A DNA stretch of 63,635 nucleotides from Oxalobacteraceae bacterium AB_14 (GTDB lineage Bacteria > Pseudomonadota > Gammaproteobacteria > Burkholderiales > Burkholderiaceae_D). Shown one piece after another: positions 42,378-50,408 of this stretch. The stretch covers positions 2,654,190-2,717,824 of the forward strand of contig KB906724.1 in the NCBI GenBank assembly GCA_000381565.1. Reading direction: 5' to 3'. Positions within the stretch are counted from its first letter, which is position 1. Each line of letters starts with the position of its first letter. Position numbers and translations under genes: made by a program. The notes beneath the pieces are model-generated. The model worked only from the letters and a program-made list of their open reading frames with translations. It did no database searches and had not been told where the DNA came from.

Positions 42378-43736
42378 TCAATCTTCGTGCTTTGGGAAGG
42401 GCTTGAACTGGTAGTCCTGGCGGGCGTACTGGTGGCCGCGCTTCACGGTCAGCACCACCGAGCGGACGTTGGCGATGTCCAGCAGCGGGTCGCGCTGGAG
42501 GAACACCATATTGGCTAACTTGCCCGCTTCCAGCGTGCCGAATTCAGCTTGCTTGCCCAAGGCTTCGGCGGCATTGGCGGTGGCCGTGCGGAGCGCCTGT
42601 TGTGGCGTGAGCCCCGCGTATTTCACCAGCCTTTCCAGTTCGCCACCGAGCGCCGGCCAATGGTCGTCGCCGGTGTTGTCGGTGTCGGTGCCGGCGATGA
42701 TTTTAACGCCGGCTGCGTGCATGGCGCGTGTGATGGCGCCGGCCAGTTCGACCTGGCAGTGCGGGCCGTCGCTCTGGTAGACGCTCAACGTGGCGTCCAT
42801 GATGGTGCCGGATTTTGCCAGCGCCGCGATGTAGCGCTTGATGCCGGGATCGTCCGCCGTCAAGCCGGCATAGGAGGGTTCGGCGCCGTGGCCGTACGCG
42901 GCCTTGCCTGGTTCGCGCACGTAGCGGGCGATCATGCACGCGTGCGAGACGGCGGTCGCGCCCAGCGAGTCGTAGGGCGAGGCGGGGTAGACCTGCGAGT
43001 GCGTCCAGACCGGGAAGTGCTGTCTGTTCGATTCCGCGATCAGGCCACGCACCAAGGGCCCGGGCAGATTGGCATAGATCTTCATGCCGGTGGCGCCGGT
43101 GCCGCGCGCCTGCGCCACGGCCAGCGGCAGCTTGGTCTGGGCGTCGACCGCGTAAAGCCAGGGTACCTGTCCCGCCTGTGCGCCCAGCGCGGCCACCTTG
43201 GTGCGCGGGTCCTTGAAGAAGCTGGGGCCAGCGACCAGCGATGCGTAGAAAATATCCGGCGATGGAATCTGGTTCAGCAGCGCGGCACGCGACAGACCGG
43301 CCAGTTCGCGGGCGTCGCCCGCCATGTCGCGCACGCCGGTGACGCCGCCGTACAGGCTGCGCTTCAACTCCGCCTCGGCGTATGGGCGGTCCGGGTTGGT
43401 GGCGTAATGGACGTGCGAGTCGATCAGACCGGGCAGGGCGTACAGGCCGGCGACGTCGACGATGCGGGTGTCGGCGCTGGCCTGTAGCTGGGAGCTCGGC
43501 ATGACGGCTTCGATGCGGTCGTCCTTGACCACGATGCTCATGTCGGTCCGCGACGCGGCGCCGGTGCCGTCTATCAGTGTGGCGCCGCGATAGACGACCC
43601 GGCCGCTGGCCTTGCCGGCCAATTTGTCCAGGTGTTCCTGCTGCGCTTGCGCATCCCCGGCAGACGCTTGCGACAGGTGGGCGCCGTATGCCGCAAGCGC
43701 CGCGATGGCGAGTATCTTCTTCATATTCTGGTTCAT
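42378..43736 (-). CDS. Exported amidohydrolase (imidazolonepropionase/Xaa-dipeptidase-like)
   Basis: A 452-residue protein with a signal peptide (hydrophobic stretch about 7-18, cleavage near QASAG). The amidohydrolase metal motifs are present: LPGLIDSHVHYATN (HxH), MKIYANLPG (candidate bridging Lys), FPVWTHSQV and TAVSHACM histidines, and IIAGTDTDN (Asp). Periplasmic members of this group cleave dipeptides such as Xaa-Arg or Xaa-Pro; the exact substrate is unknown. The start ATG overlaps the ridA stop (ATGA), so the pair is co-translated. The permease lies 87 bp downstream. Confidence 0.88.
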   Translation of the reverse strand: MNQNMKKILAIAALAAYGAHLSQASAGDAQAQQEHLDKLAGKASGRVVYRGATLIDGTGAASRTDMSIVVKDDRIEAVMPSSQLQASADTRIVDVAGLYALPGLIDSHVHYATNPDRPYAEAELKRSLYGGVTGVRDMAGDARELAGLSRAALLNQIPSPDIFYASLVAGPSFFKDPRTKVAALGAQAGQVPWLYAVDAQTKLPLAVAQARGTGATGMKIYANLPGPLVRGLIAESNRQHFPVWTHSQVYPASPYDSLGATAVSHACMIARYVREPGKAAYGHGAEPSYAGLTADDPGIKRYIAALAKSGTIMDATLSVYQSDGPHCQVELAGAITRAMHAAGVKIIAGTDTDNTGDDHWPALGGELERLVKYAGLTPQQALRTATANAAEALGKQAEFGTLEAGKLANMVFLQRDPLLDIANVRSVVLTVKRGHQYARQDYQFKPFPKHED

Positions 43737-44173
43737 CGGCGCGGTGCGTAAGCCATGCATTCCACCTCCACTTCGCCGCCCAGCGCCAGGCCGTTGGCGC
43801 CGAAGGCGCTGCGGGCCGGCAGGCGTTCGGGCTTGAAGTAGGTGACGTAGACCTTGTTGAAATCGTCCCACTTGGCCATGTCGGCGATCATGATGGTGCA
43901 CTTGACCACGTCGTTCATGCCAAGGTTGTAGCCCTTGAGGATGGTCGCGATATTGTCCATGGCCTGGCGCGCCTGCGCGTCGAGGCCTTTGGCCAGGCCA
44001 TTCGGGCCGGTGCCCAGCTGACCGGAGACGAACACGTAGTCCCCGGCGCGCACCGCCAGCGAGAACGGGCGTCCCGGTTCGTTGCCCTTGTTGTAGTAGT
44101 CGATGGCGGCGGCGGACCCGCAGGCGAACAAGGCCAGCATGCAGGCCAATTTTTTCAGAAGTGTACTTGTCAT
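43733..44173 (-). CDS. RidA-family protein with a signal peptide
   Basis: A 146-residue RidA/YjgF protein. Residues 1-24 form a clear signal peptide (KKLACMLALFACGSAAA). The RidA core is intact: GDYVFVSGQLGTGPNG, ARQAMDNIATILKGYNLGMN, VVKCTIMIADM and LPARSAFGANGLALGGEVEV with the conserved SAFG-type arginine. RidA deaminates reactive enamine/imine products of PLP-dependent dehydratases in the cytosol, so an exported copy is unusual. The ATG at 44173 follows GGGAGA. It heads the minus operon, divergent from the RpiR gene. Confidence 0.9.
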   Translation of the reverse strand: MTSTLLKKLACMLALFACGSAAAIDYYNKGNEPGRPFSLAVRAGDYVFVSGQLGTGPNGLAKGLDAQARQAMDNIATILKGYNLGMNDVVKCTIMIADMAKWDDFNKVYVTYFKPERLPARSAFGANGLALGGEVEVECMAYAPRR

Positions 44174-44192
44174 GGCGTTCTCCCGGTCCGTG

Positions 44193-44261
44193 AGTGATAT
44201 CGCTTTGCTGGCGTTTTTCCGCTTCTTCGATCTGGGCGCGCTGCCCGATGAAACGCTGGAA
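44193..44261 (+). pseudogene. Possible scar of an IS5-family transposase
   Basis: The plus frame reads SDIALLAFFRFFDLGALPDE then TL. IS5-family transposases carry YDSxAMRxFxGxDLGxxxxPDETT near their N-terminus, and the order of conserved residues agrees (D, A, F, DLG, PDET). No other part of an element is recognisable in the gap. The fragment lies in the promoter region between ridA and the RpiR regulator. Confidence 0.4.
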
Positions 44262-44358
44262 ACCATGACGAACCTCCCGGTTGATTTTTTATTATGTTAA
44301 TCGAATTTCCTTGTAACTTCCAGTCGAGTGAAAATAGGATTCCATAATCGCTGCAAAT

Positions 44359-44372
44359 GTAAGTATGCTTAC
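44359..44372. promoter_or_regulatory. Palindrome upstream of the RpiR gene, candidate operator
   Basis: GTAAG-TATG-CTTAC at 44359-44372, 25 bp before the RpiR ATG in the ridA/RpiR divergent region. Its 5-bp arms with a 4-bp spacer suit a dimeric HTH protein such as the adjacent RpiR. No experimental or comparative support is available. Confidence 0.35.
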
Positions 44373-44397
44373 GGTCTTTTGGATGTGGGAGAGCTCG

Positions 44398-45348
44398 ATG
44401 ACAAGCAGTAGATCAGGAAGCAAGGCACGATCGTCGTCGGCGGATGTGGCGTTCGCGCAGTCGCCGTTGGGCCATGTGCTGTCCGGCGTCCTGGCCGAAG
44501 GATCGGCGTCGAACCGCAGCATCGCCGATTTCGTCCTGCGCAATCCGATGCGGGTGACGGCACTGAAGATAGACGAGATGGCCGAAGGCTGTCAGGTGTC
44601 CACCGCGACCATCAGCCGCTTCGCGCGTGATATCGGCTTCGCCAACTACGGCGCGATGCGCAGCGCCGTCGCCGAGACGCTGCACTCCGAGATGCAGCCG
44701 GTCGACAAGCTGCGCCACACCATCGAGAATCGTGAGGGCTCCGTGTGGCCGGGAGACCAGAGCATGGAATACGCGCTGGCCAATATCAGCGCGACCCGCA
44801 ACGCGCAATCCCAGACGGAGATGGAGCATGTCGTGGCCAAGTTGAGCAAGGCACGGACCGTCTATGTGCTGGGTTTCGGATTGTCGTCCTACCTGGCGGG
44901 CTTGCTGTCGCTGCATTTGCAGCCGTTTTGCCCGCACGTGGTGGAAGTGGCGGGGCAGGGCGGCACCGAAGTGGCGGCGGGCCACCTGGCGACGGTCGGT
45001 CCCAACGATTTGCTGGTGGTGATCTCCTTCCCGCGCTATGCTCTGGATGTGATACGGCTGGCGAAGTTTGCGCGCGACCATGGCGCCTGCGTGATCTCGA
45101 TCACCGACGCTCCGGCTTCGCCGCTGGTCGAAGTGTCCGAGCATGTGCTGTACGCGAATAGCGGCCATGCCGTACTACCGAGCAGCGCGACGGCGGCGGT
45201 GGCGGTGATCGAGGCCCTGGCGGTGTCGCTGATGGTATCGAACAAGGACAATGTGGCAAAGGCCGCGCGGCTGACAGAGGCTATTTCCGCCTATCTGTAC
45301 GCCCCGGTAGCGAAGAAGCGCAAAGCTGCGAAGGGAAGCAAGACATGA
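44398..45348 (+). CDS. RpiR/MurR-family transcriptional regulator (HTH plus SIS domain)
   Basis: A 316-residue regulator. The N-terminal HTH_6 domain (about 30-105) contains IADFVLRNPMRVTALKIDEM and VSTATISRFARDIGFANYGA; a SIS phosphosugar-binding-like domain (about 140-290) contains VYVLGFGLSSYLAGLL and LLVVISFPRYALDVI. In related clusters RpiR proteins govern D-amino-acid or amino-sugar catabolism. It is divergent from the ridA operon and probably controls it. The ATG at 44398 has GGAGAG upstream. Its stop overlaps the start of a decayed cyanophycinase gene (ATGA). Confidence 0.9.
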   Translation: MTSSRSGSKARSSSADVAFAQSPLGHVLSGVLAEGSASNRSIADFVLRNPMRVTALKIDEMAEGCQVSTATISRFARDIGFANYGAMRSAVAETLHSEMQPVDKLRHTIENREGSVWPGDQSMEYALANISATRNAQSQTEMEHVVAKLSKARTVYVLGFGLSSYLAGLLSLHLQPFCPHVVEVAGQGGTEVAAGHLATVGPNDLLVVISFPRYALDVIRLAKFARDHGACVISITDAPASPLVEVSEHVLYANSGHAVLPSSATAAVAVIEALAVSLMVSNKDNVAKAARLTEAISAYLYAPVAKKRKAAKGSKT

Positions 45349-45867
45349 AGCGCTTGGCGGGATTGCTGTTTGCTGGTCTGCTCCGGTGCGCGCAGGCTTG
45401 CGCTGCGGACGTTGCGCCGCGGCCAATCCTGGACGATCCGGCGCCAGCCTGGCCGGCTACCTGTCATGAACAGCACCATGTACTACGACGCCAAAACCGT
45501 GTTCGGTACGCTCGCGCAGGGTGTCAACGACGGCCGCGAACTGACGCCGGGCCTGGGCATCGACGAGAATACCGCGATGGTGATCAATCCGGGGCGGGAG
45601 TTGGAGGTGCTGGGCTATCAGGGTGCGCTGCTGCTCGACCTGTCGCAGGCGACCAGCGATGGCGGCAAGGACTTCTACATCTCGAATGTGCGCGTCAGCT
45701 ATCTGGATCGCGGCGACCGCTACAACCTGCGGACACGCCGGTTCGCGGAGCCGGTCTACTCCGCCGACATCCTCGGCTACGCGTCCGCGAGTTCGGAAGG
45801 CTATTCGATCCTGAACCTGCGGCTTGATGTGCGGCCGCTGCAAATAACGCGTCCCTGGTACCAATAG
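45345..45867 (+). pseudogene. Cyanophycinase (peptidase S51) pseudogene, internal deletion and frameshift
   Basis: An ATG overlapping the RpiR stop opens a signal peptide (MKRLAGLLFAGLL, then ACAADVAPRPILDDPAPAWP). The frame then loses sense and the normal protein resumes one frame over with MYYDAKTVFGTLAQGVNDGR, ELTPGLGIDENTAMVINPG and DFYISNVRVSYLDRGDRYN to a stop at 45867. The second part matches the C-terminal third of exported cyanophycinases (GIGIDExTA motif). The middle, including the catalytic serine region, is missing. The gene is therefore dead, although its operon position is kept. Confidence 0.75.
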
Positions 45868-45872
45868 GGCGT

Positions 45873-45896
45873 TTGTTTAGCGGATACACTAAACAA
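45873..45896. promoter_or_regulatory. 8-bp inverted repeat between the cyanophycinase relic and the GH92 gene
   Basis: TTGTTTAG (45873-45880) and CTAAACAA (45889-45896) form a perfect 8-bp inverted repeat with an 8-bp spacer, 81 bp before the mannosidase ATG. It could be an operator or a weak terminator; no T tract follows. Confidence 0.4.
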
Positions 45897-45977
45897 GCGG
45901 CTTGCATGAAGCCATGCGGTTGACCGGTGCGGCGTCCGGGGCTATAAAGTTGGATCGCCCCCACTTTCGGAAGCCGT

Positions 45978-48302
45978 ATGCACGCCACTAAACTGATACC
46001 TGCCGGCGCACTCGCGCTGGCGCTGGTCCTTCCCGCCATCGCTGCGGAGCCGGCCAGTCCCGCTGCCGCCGTCGACGTGTTTATCGGCACCGGCGGCGAC
46101 GGCCATACCTTCCCCGGCGCGGCGCGGCCGTTCGGCATGATCCAGCTGAGTCCCGATACGCAGGTGCGGCCGTTCCGACTAAGCTATCCGTGGGCCGCCG
46201 GCTACCGCTACGAGGACGACAGCATCCTGGGCTTCTCGCATACCCACTTCTCCGGCACCGGCCACTCCGACCTGGGCGACCTGCTGCTGATGCCATACAG
46301 CGGCGAGACCAAGCTGGAACCGGGCTATCCGGAGCGTCCCTTCAGCGGCTACCGCTCGCGCTTCAAGCACCAGGATGAACACGCGGAGCCGGGCTACTAC
46401 GCCGTCAAGCTGATGGACAGCGAGGTCGATGTCGAGCTGACCGCCAGCGAGCGCGTGGGCCTGCATCGCTACCGCTACGCCAAGGGCGCGCAAGCGAAGG
46501 TGATACTGGACCTGCGCAGCAGCATCTACGACTACAAGGCCAAGAACCTGTGGTCACGCCTGCGCGTGCGCGACAGCACGCTGATCACCGGCATGCGCGA
46601 AACGCGCGGCTGGGCTGCGGGCCGCCAGCTGTACTTCGCCATCGCGTTCTCGCATCCGCTGGCGTCGCGCGCCTTGCGCAATATGGAGGCGGATGTCGAG
46701 TACAAGGGCTTCGCCGGTCCGGGCAGCGGCCCCGGCGACAAGGCCATGGTCGAGGGCAAGGCGCTGGTCGGGGCGCTGGACTTCGGCGTGCCGGCCGACG
46801 GCCAGCTGGAAGTGAAGGTGGCGATTTCCGCCGTCAGCGAGGAGGGCGCGATCGCCAACCTGGGCGAGATGCCGGGCTGGGATTTCGACGCCGAGCGGGC
46901 CAAGGCTTCCGCCGCGTGGAACGAGGCACTCGGTGCCGTGGCCATCGAAGCCGCGCCCGACATGCGCAAGATGGTCTACACGGCGCTGTATCACAGCATG
47001 CTGGCTCCGAGCCTGTTCATGGACCGCGATGGCCGCTACCGTGGGCCGGACAACGAGGTGCATCAGGCGCAGGGCTTCCGCTTCCATTCCACCTTCTCGC
47101 TGTGGGACACCTATCGCGCGCTGCATCCCTTGCTGACGCTGATCCAGCCGGAGCAGCGCAATGTGGACTTTGTGCGTTCGCTGATCGAATCGCAGAAGGT
47201 TAGCCCCTACGGCATCCTGCCGGTGTGGCAGTTCCACGGCCTGGAGACCTGGTGCATGATCGGCTATCACGCCGTGCCGGTGATCGCCGACGCCTACATG
47301 AAAGGCCTGAAGGGCTTCGACGCCGAGGAAGCGCTGAAGGCGATGACCAGCAGTGCGGAATATGGCCCGTACGGCGGCCTTCAGCACTACATGAAGCTGG
47401 GCTACGTGCCGATCGACCTGGAGCCGGAGGCGGCGTCGAAGACGGTGGAATACGCCTTCGACGACTGGACCATCGCCCGCATGGCGGAGAAGATGGGCAA
47501 GAAGGAGATCGCTGCGCGCTACTACAAGCGGGCGCAGAACTACCGCAATTCCTTCGACACCAAGACCGGCTTCCTGCGCGCGAAGAAGTCCGACGGCACC
47601 TTCCGCGAGCCGTTCGACCCGGTGCTGTCCAACTTCGGCAGCGACTACACCGAAGGCAGCGCGTGGCAGTATTCCTGGTATATGCCGCACGATAACGCGG
47701 GCCTGATCAAGATGCTGGGCGGCGACGCCGGCTTGCAAGACAAGATAGACATGATGTTCGACGCCAAGGTGGACGAGAAGGTGTATGCGCACATGGAGGA
47801 CATCTCCGGCCTGATCGGCCACTACGCGCATGGCAACGAGCCATCGCACCACGTGGCCTACCTGTACAACTACGCCGGCGCGCCGTGGAAGACGCAGAAG
47901 CGTTTGACGCAGGTGGTGGCGTCGCAGTACAACACGACGCCGGCCGGCCTGTCGGGCAATGACGACCTGGGACAGATGTCGGCCTGGCTGGCCTTCACGG
48001 CGCTGGGCTTCTATCCGGTGGCGCCGGGCAGCAACGAGTACGTGATCGGCCGTCCATTCCTGGACAAGGCGGTGATGAACCTGCCGAACGGGAAGGTCTT
48101 CACCATCCGTAGCGTCGGCCTGAGCGCGCAGAACGTGTACGTCGCCGGCGTTACGCTGAACGGCACGCCGCTGGCGCAAAGCTTCCTGCGTCATGAGCAG
48201 ATCACGGCGGGCGGCGAGCTGGTATTTTCCATGTCGGCCACGCCCAATACCGAATGGGGCAAGGGCGGCGCGGCGCGTCCCTACACGCAAACGCCGTATT
48301 AA
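45978..48302 (+). CDS. GH92-family alpha-1,2-mannosidase, exported
   Basis: A 774-residue GH92 glycosidase with a signal peptide (about 1-23, cleavage after AIAA). Family motifs: VDVFIGTGGDGHTFPGAARP, GFSHTHFSGTGHSDLGD, the central FSLWDTYRALHPLLTLIQP and DNAGLIKMLGGD, then NDDLGQMSAWLAFTALGFYP near the C-terminus. These enzymes are calcium-dependent exo-mannosidases acting on N-glycan-type or fungal mannans in the periplasm or outside the cell. GGAAG stands just before the ATG. It is a single gene with a strong hairpin after its stop, so plant- or fungus-derived mannan is a likely substrate (inference). Confidence 0.93.
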   Translation: MHATKLIPAGALALALVLPAIAAEPASPAAAVDVFIGTGGDGHTFPGAARPFGMIQLSPDTQVRPFRLSYPWAAGYRYEDDSILGFSHTHFSGTGHSDLGDLLLMPYSGETKLEPGYPERPFSGYRSRFKHQDEHAEPGYYAVKLMDSEVDVELTASERVGLHRYRYAKGAQAKVILDLRSSIYDYKAKNLWSRLRVRDSTLITGMRETRGWAAGRQLYFAIAFSHPLASRALRNMEADVEYKGFAGPGSGPGDKAMVEGKALVGALDFGVPADGQLEVKVAISAVSEEGAIANLGEMPGWDFDAERAKASAAWNEALGAVAIEAAPDMRKMVYTALYHSMLAPSLFMDRDGRYRGPDNEVHQAQGFRFHSTFSLWDTYRALHPLLTLIQPEQRNVDFVRSLIESQKVSPYGILPVWQFHGLETWCMIGYHAVPVIADAYMKGLKGFDAEEALKAMTSSAEYGPYGGLQHYMKLGYVPIDLEPEAASKTVEYAFDDWTIARMAEKMGKKEIAARYYKRAQNYRNSFDTKTGFLRAKKSDGTFREPFDPVLSNFGSDYTEGSAWQYSWYMPHDNAGLIKMLGGDAGLQDKIDMMFDAKVDEKVYAHMEDISGLIGHYAHGNEPSHHVAYLYNYAGAPWKTQKRLTQVVASQYNTTPAGLSGNDDLGQMSAWLAFTALGFYPVAPGSNEYVIGRPFLDKAVMNLPNGKVFTIRSVGLSAQNVYVAGVTLNGTPLAQSFLRHEQITAGGELVFSMSATPNTEWGKGGAARPYTQTPY

Positions 48303-48308
48303 GTCCGG

Positions 48309-48333
48309 TTGGCGGCGCCTCGAGCGCCGCCAA
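48309..48333. terminator. Strong hairpin after the GH92 gene
   Basis: A perfect 10-bp stem (48309-48318 with 48324-48333) and a 5-nt loop directly after the mannosidase stop. On the plus strand it is followed by A rather than T residues, so it is not a canonical intrinsic terminator in that direction. Confidence 0.6.
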
Positions 48334-48345
48334 AAAACCACTGTG

Positions 48346-48359
48346 TGATAGCGCTACCA
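48346..48359. promoter_or_regulatory. LacI-type operator O2 (imperfect) upstream of gntK
   Basis: TGATAGCGCTACCA is a two-mismatch version of the perfect palindrome found 151 bp downstream. The central AGCGCT is the usual LacI/GntR-family core. The pair could support looping between the upstream region and the gntK promoter. Confidence 0.55.
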
Positions 48360-48496
48360 TAACCCAGCAAGATTTTCAATTGCTCTGGCTGGCCAAATGC
48401 CAGCCTGCCAGCCAGCGTCCAAGCCACGCCACACTTGCTGCGTCGCAGCATGGAATATTCTTTACATCGACGCTCGAATCGCTACACTACATCGCA

Positions 48497-48510
48497 TGTT
48501 AGCGCTAACA
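48497..48510. promoter_or_regulatory. LacI-type operator O1 (perfect) upstream of gntK
   Basis: TGTTAGCGCTAACA is a perfect 14-bp palindrome that ends 14 bp before the gluconokinase ATG. It has the LacI-family form with a central CG, so a gluconate-responsive GntR-like repressor is expected. No lacI-family gene lies in the window. Confidence 0.75.
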
Positions 48511-48524
48511 CATAAGAGGCGAGT

Positions 48525-49031
48525 ATGAACAGTAGTGCAGTGAGTCGGTGGGTTGTCATGGGTGTCAGTGGTTGCGGGAAGAGCGAGATCGGTTCGCGCC
48601 TGGCCGCTGAACTTGGCCTGCCATTCCTTGAGGGCGATAGTTTCCATCCGGCGGAAAATGTCGCCAAGATGTCGGCCGGTATTCCGCTCAATGACGACGA
48701 CCGCGCTGGCTGGCTGTTGACGCTGCAAGGCAAAATTCGTGAAGCGGCGCAGCGCGGCGAGGGGCTGGTGTTGTCGTGTTCGTCGCTCAAGCGCCGCTAC
48801 CGCGACTTGCTGCGCCAGGGCGATCCGGACCTGCGCTTCGCCCACCTGAGCGGCGAGCGCGCCGTCATCGAAGGCCGGATGCAGGCGCGCGCCGGCCATT
48901 ACATGCCACCCAGTCTGCTCGACAGCCAGTTGCGCGACCTAGAACCATTGCAGGCCGATGAAGCCGGCCTGCGTCTGGACCTGACCTTGCCGCCACAGCA
49001 GCTGGTCAGTCTTATTTTGCAGTACCCATAG
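48525..49031 (+). CDS. gntK: Gluconokinase
   Basis: A 168-residue thermoresistant-type gluconokinase of normal length. The P-loop is VMGVSGCGKSEIG (about 11-23), then FLEGDSFHPAENVAKMSAGI and PLNDDDRAGWL, then LVLSCSSLKRRYRDLLR and GHYMPPSLLDSQL. It phosphorylates gluconate to 6-phosphogluconate for the Entner-Doudoroff or pentose phosphate path. AAGAGGCGAG precedes the ATG. The MFS transporter gene follows after 42 bp and a porin after that, a coherent sugar-acid uptake unit under the operator at 48497. Confidence 0.96.
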   Translation: MNSSAVSRWVVMGVSGCGKSEIGSRLAAELGLPFLEGDSFHPAENVAKMSAGIPLNDDDRAGWLLTLQGKIREAAQRGEGLVLSCSSLKRRYRDLLRQGDPDLRFAHLSGERAVIEGRMQARAGHYMPPSLLDSQLRDLEPLQADEAGLRLDLTLPPQQLVSLILQYP

Positions 49032-49073
49032 CCGCAGCAATAGCGGGCAATCCAACACTTATCTGGAGATACC

Positions 49074-50378
49074 ATGAAGACAACAATGACCACAAAGATA
49101 CCCAAACGGCGCTGGGGCATAGGCGCGCTGCTGGGCGTAGGCGTGCTGATCAACTACATCGACCGCATCGGCCTGTCCGTGGCCGCGCCGCAGATCAAGG
49201 AGCTGTTCAATCTCACGCCGGTCGAACTGGGCCTGCTGTTCAGCGCCTTCGCCTGGTCCTACTCGCTGCTGCAGATTCCGGTCGGCATGGTGATGGACCG
49301 CTTCGGTCCCACCCGTGTCGGCCGCTGGGGCGCTTTCCTGTGGGGCCTGGCCGCGACCATCACCGCGTTTTCCAGCGGCTTTGCCGGCATCTTCGCCGCG
49401 CGCATCCTGCTCGGCATCGCCGAGGCGCCAGCGTTCCCGGTCAGCGCCAAGGCCACCGGCTACTGGTTCCCGCGCCATGAACGCGGCATGGCCACGGCGA
49501 TCTTCGACGCCGCCGCCAAGTTCTCCAACGTGATCGGCGTGCCGCTGCTGGCGCTGACCATCGTCACCTTCGGCTGGCGTTGGGGCTTCGGCTTGACCGC
49601 GGTGCTCAGCTTCAGCTACTTCATCGCGTTTTATGTGCTGTACCGCGATCCGAGCGCCGATCCCAAGTTGAGCAAGGAAGAGCTGCGCTACATCCAGGAA
49701 GGCGGCGCTGCGCCGGAAGGCCCGTCCAACACCGGTGCGCTGAACATGCTGGGTTATCTGCTGACCAAATCCAAGATCTGGGGCCTGACCATCGGCTTCG
49801 CCGCGTATGGCTATTCGTTCTACCTGTTCCTGACCTGGTTGCCTGGTTACCTGGTGCAGACCATGCACATGAGCATCCTGAAGTCGGCAGGCTTCGCCGC
49901 GATCCCCTGGCTGGTGGCGACGCTGGCCGACCTGTTTGTCGGCGGCTGGCTGATCGATCACCTTATCTCGCGCGGCAAGGACGAATCGCTGGTGCGCAAG
50001 GGCGTGCTGGTATGCGGCATGGTGCTGGGTCTGGCGGTGTTTGGCGCCACCCAGACCACCGATCCGGTGTGGGCGATTTTCTGGATCTCGATCGCGCTGG
50101 GCGGCCTGGCTTCGGCGGCGCCGGTGGGCTGGTCCTTGCCTTCGCTGATCGCACCTAAGGGCGGCGCCGGCACCATCGGCGGCATCATGAACTTTGCCAA
50201 CAATCTGATGGGCGCGGCGGCACCGATCGTGACCGGCATGATCGTCGGCGCCACCAATTCCTTCACCAACGCCTTCATGGTCGCCGGCGTTATCCTGTTG
50301 GTTGGCATCATCTCGTTTGTATTCGTGCTCGGCAAGATCGAAGCGATTCCCGACCCGGAACCACGCAACGCCGCATAA
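49074..50378 (+). CDS. MFS transporter of the anion:cation symporter (sugar acid) family
   Basis: A 434-residue, 12-helix MFS protein. The opening LLGVGVLINYIDRIGLSVAA and GLLFSAFAWSYSLLQIPVGM with MDRFGPTRVG are the ACS-family (GudP/ExuT/GarP-like) signature. Substrates of this family are hexuronates, glucarate, galactonate and similar acids, and next to gntK gluconate or a related aldonate is the likely cargo. GGAG precedes the ATG. It lies between gntK and a porin gene in one probable operon. Confidence 0.92.
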   Translation: MKTTMTTKIPKRRWGIGALLGVGVLINYIDRIGLSVAAPQIKELFNLTPVELGLLFSAFAWSYSLLQIPVGMVMDRFGPTRVGRWGAFLWGLAATITAFSSGFAGIFAARILLGIAEAPAFPVSAKATGYWFPRHERGMATAIFDAAAKFSNVIGVPLLALTIVTFGWRWGFGLTAVLSFSYFIAFYVLYRDPSADPKLSKEELRYIQEGGAAPEGPSNTGALNMLGYLLTKSKIWGLTIGFAAYGYSFYLFLTWLPGYLVQTMHMSILKSAGFAAIPWLVATLADLFVGGWLIDHLISRGKDESLVRKGVLVCGMVLGLAVFGATQTTDPVWAIFWISIALGGLASAAPVGWSLPSLIAPKGGAGTIGGIMNFANNLMGAAAPIVTGMIVGATNSFTNAFMVAGVILLVGIISFVFVLGKIEAIPDPEPRNAA

Positions 50379-50408
50379 GCCTCACGCCCTTTATCCCTGG
50401 AGACAAAA

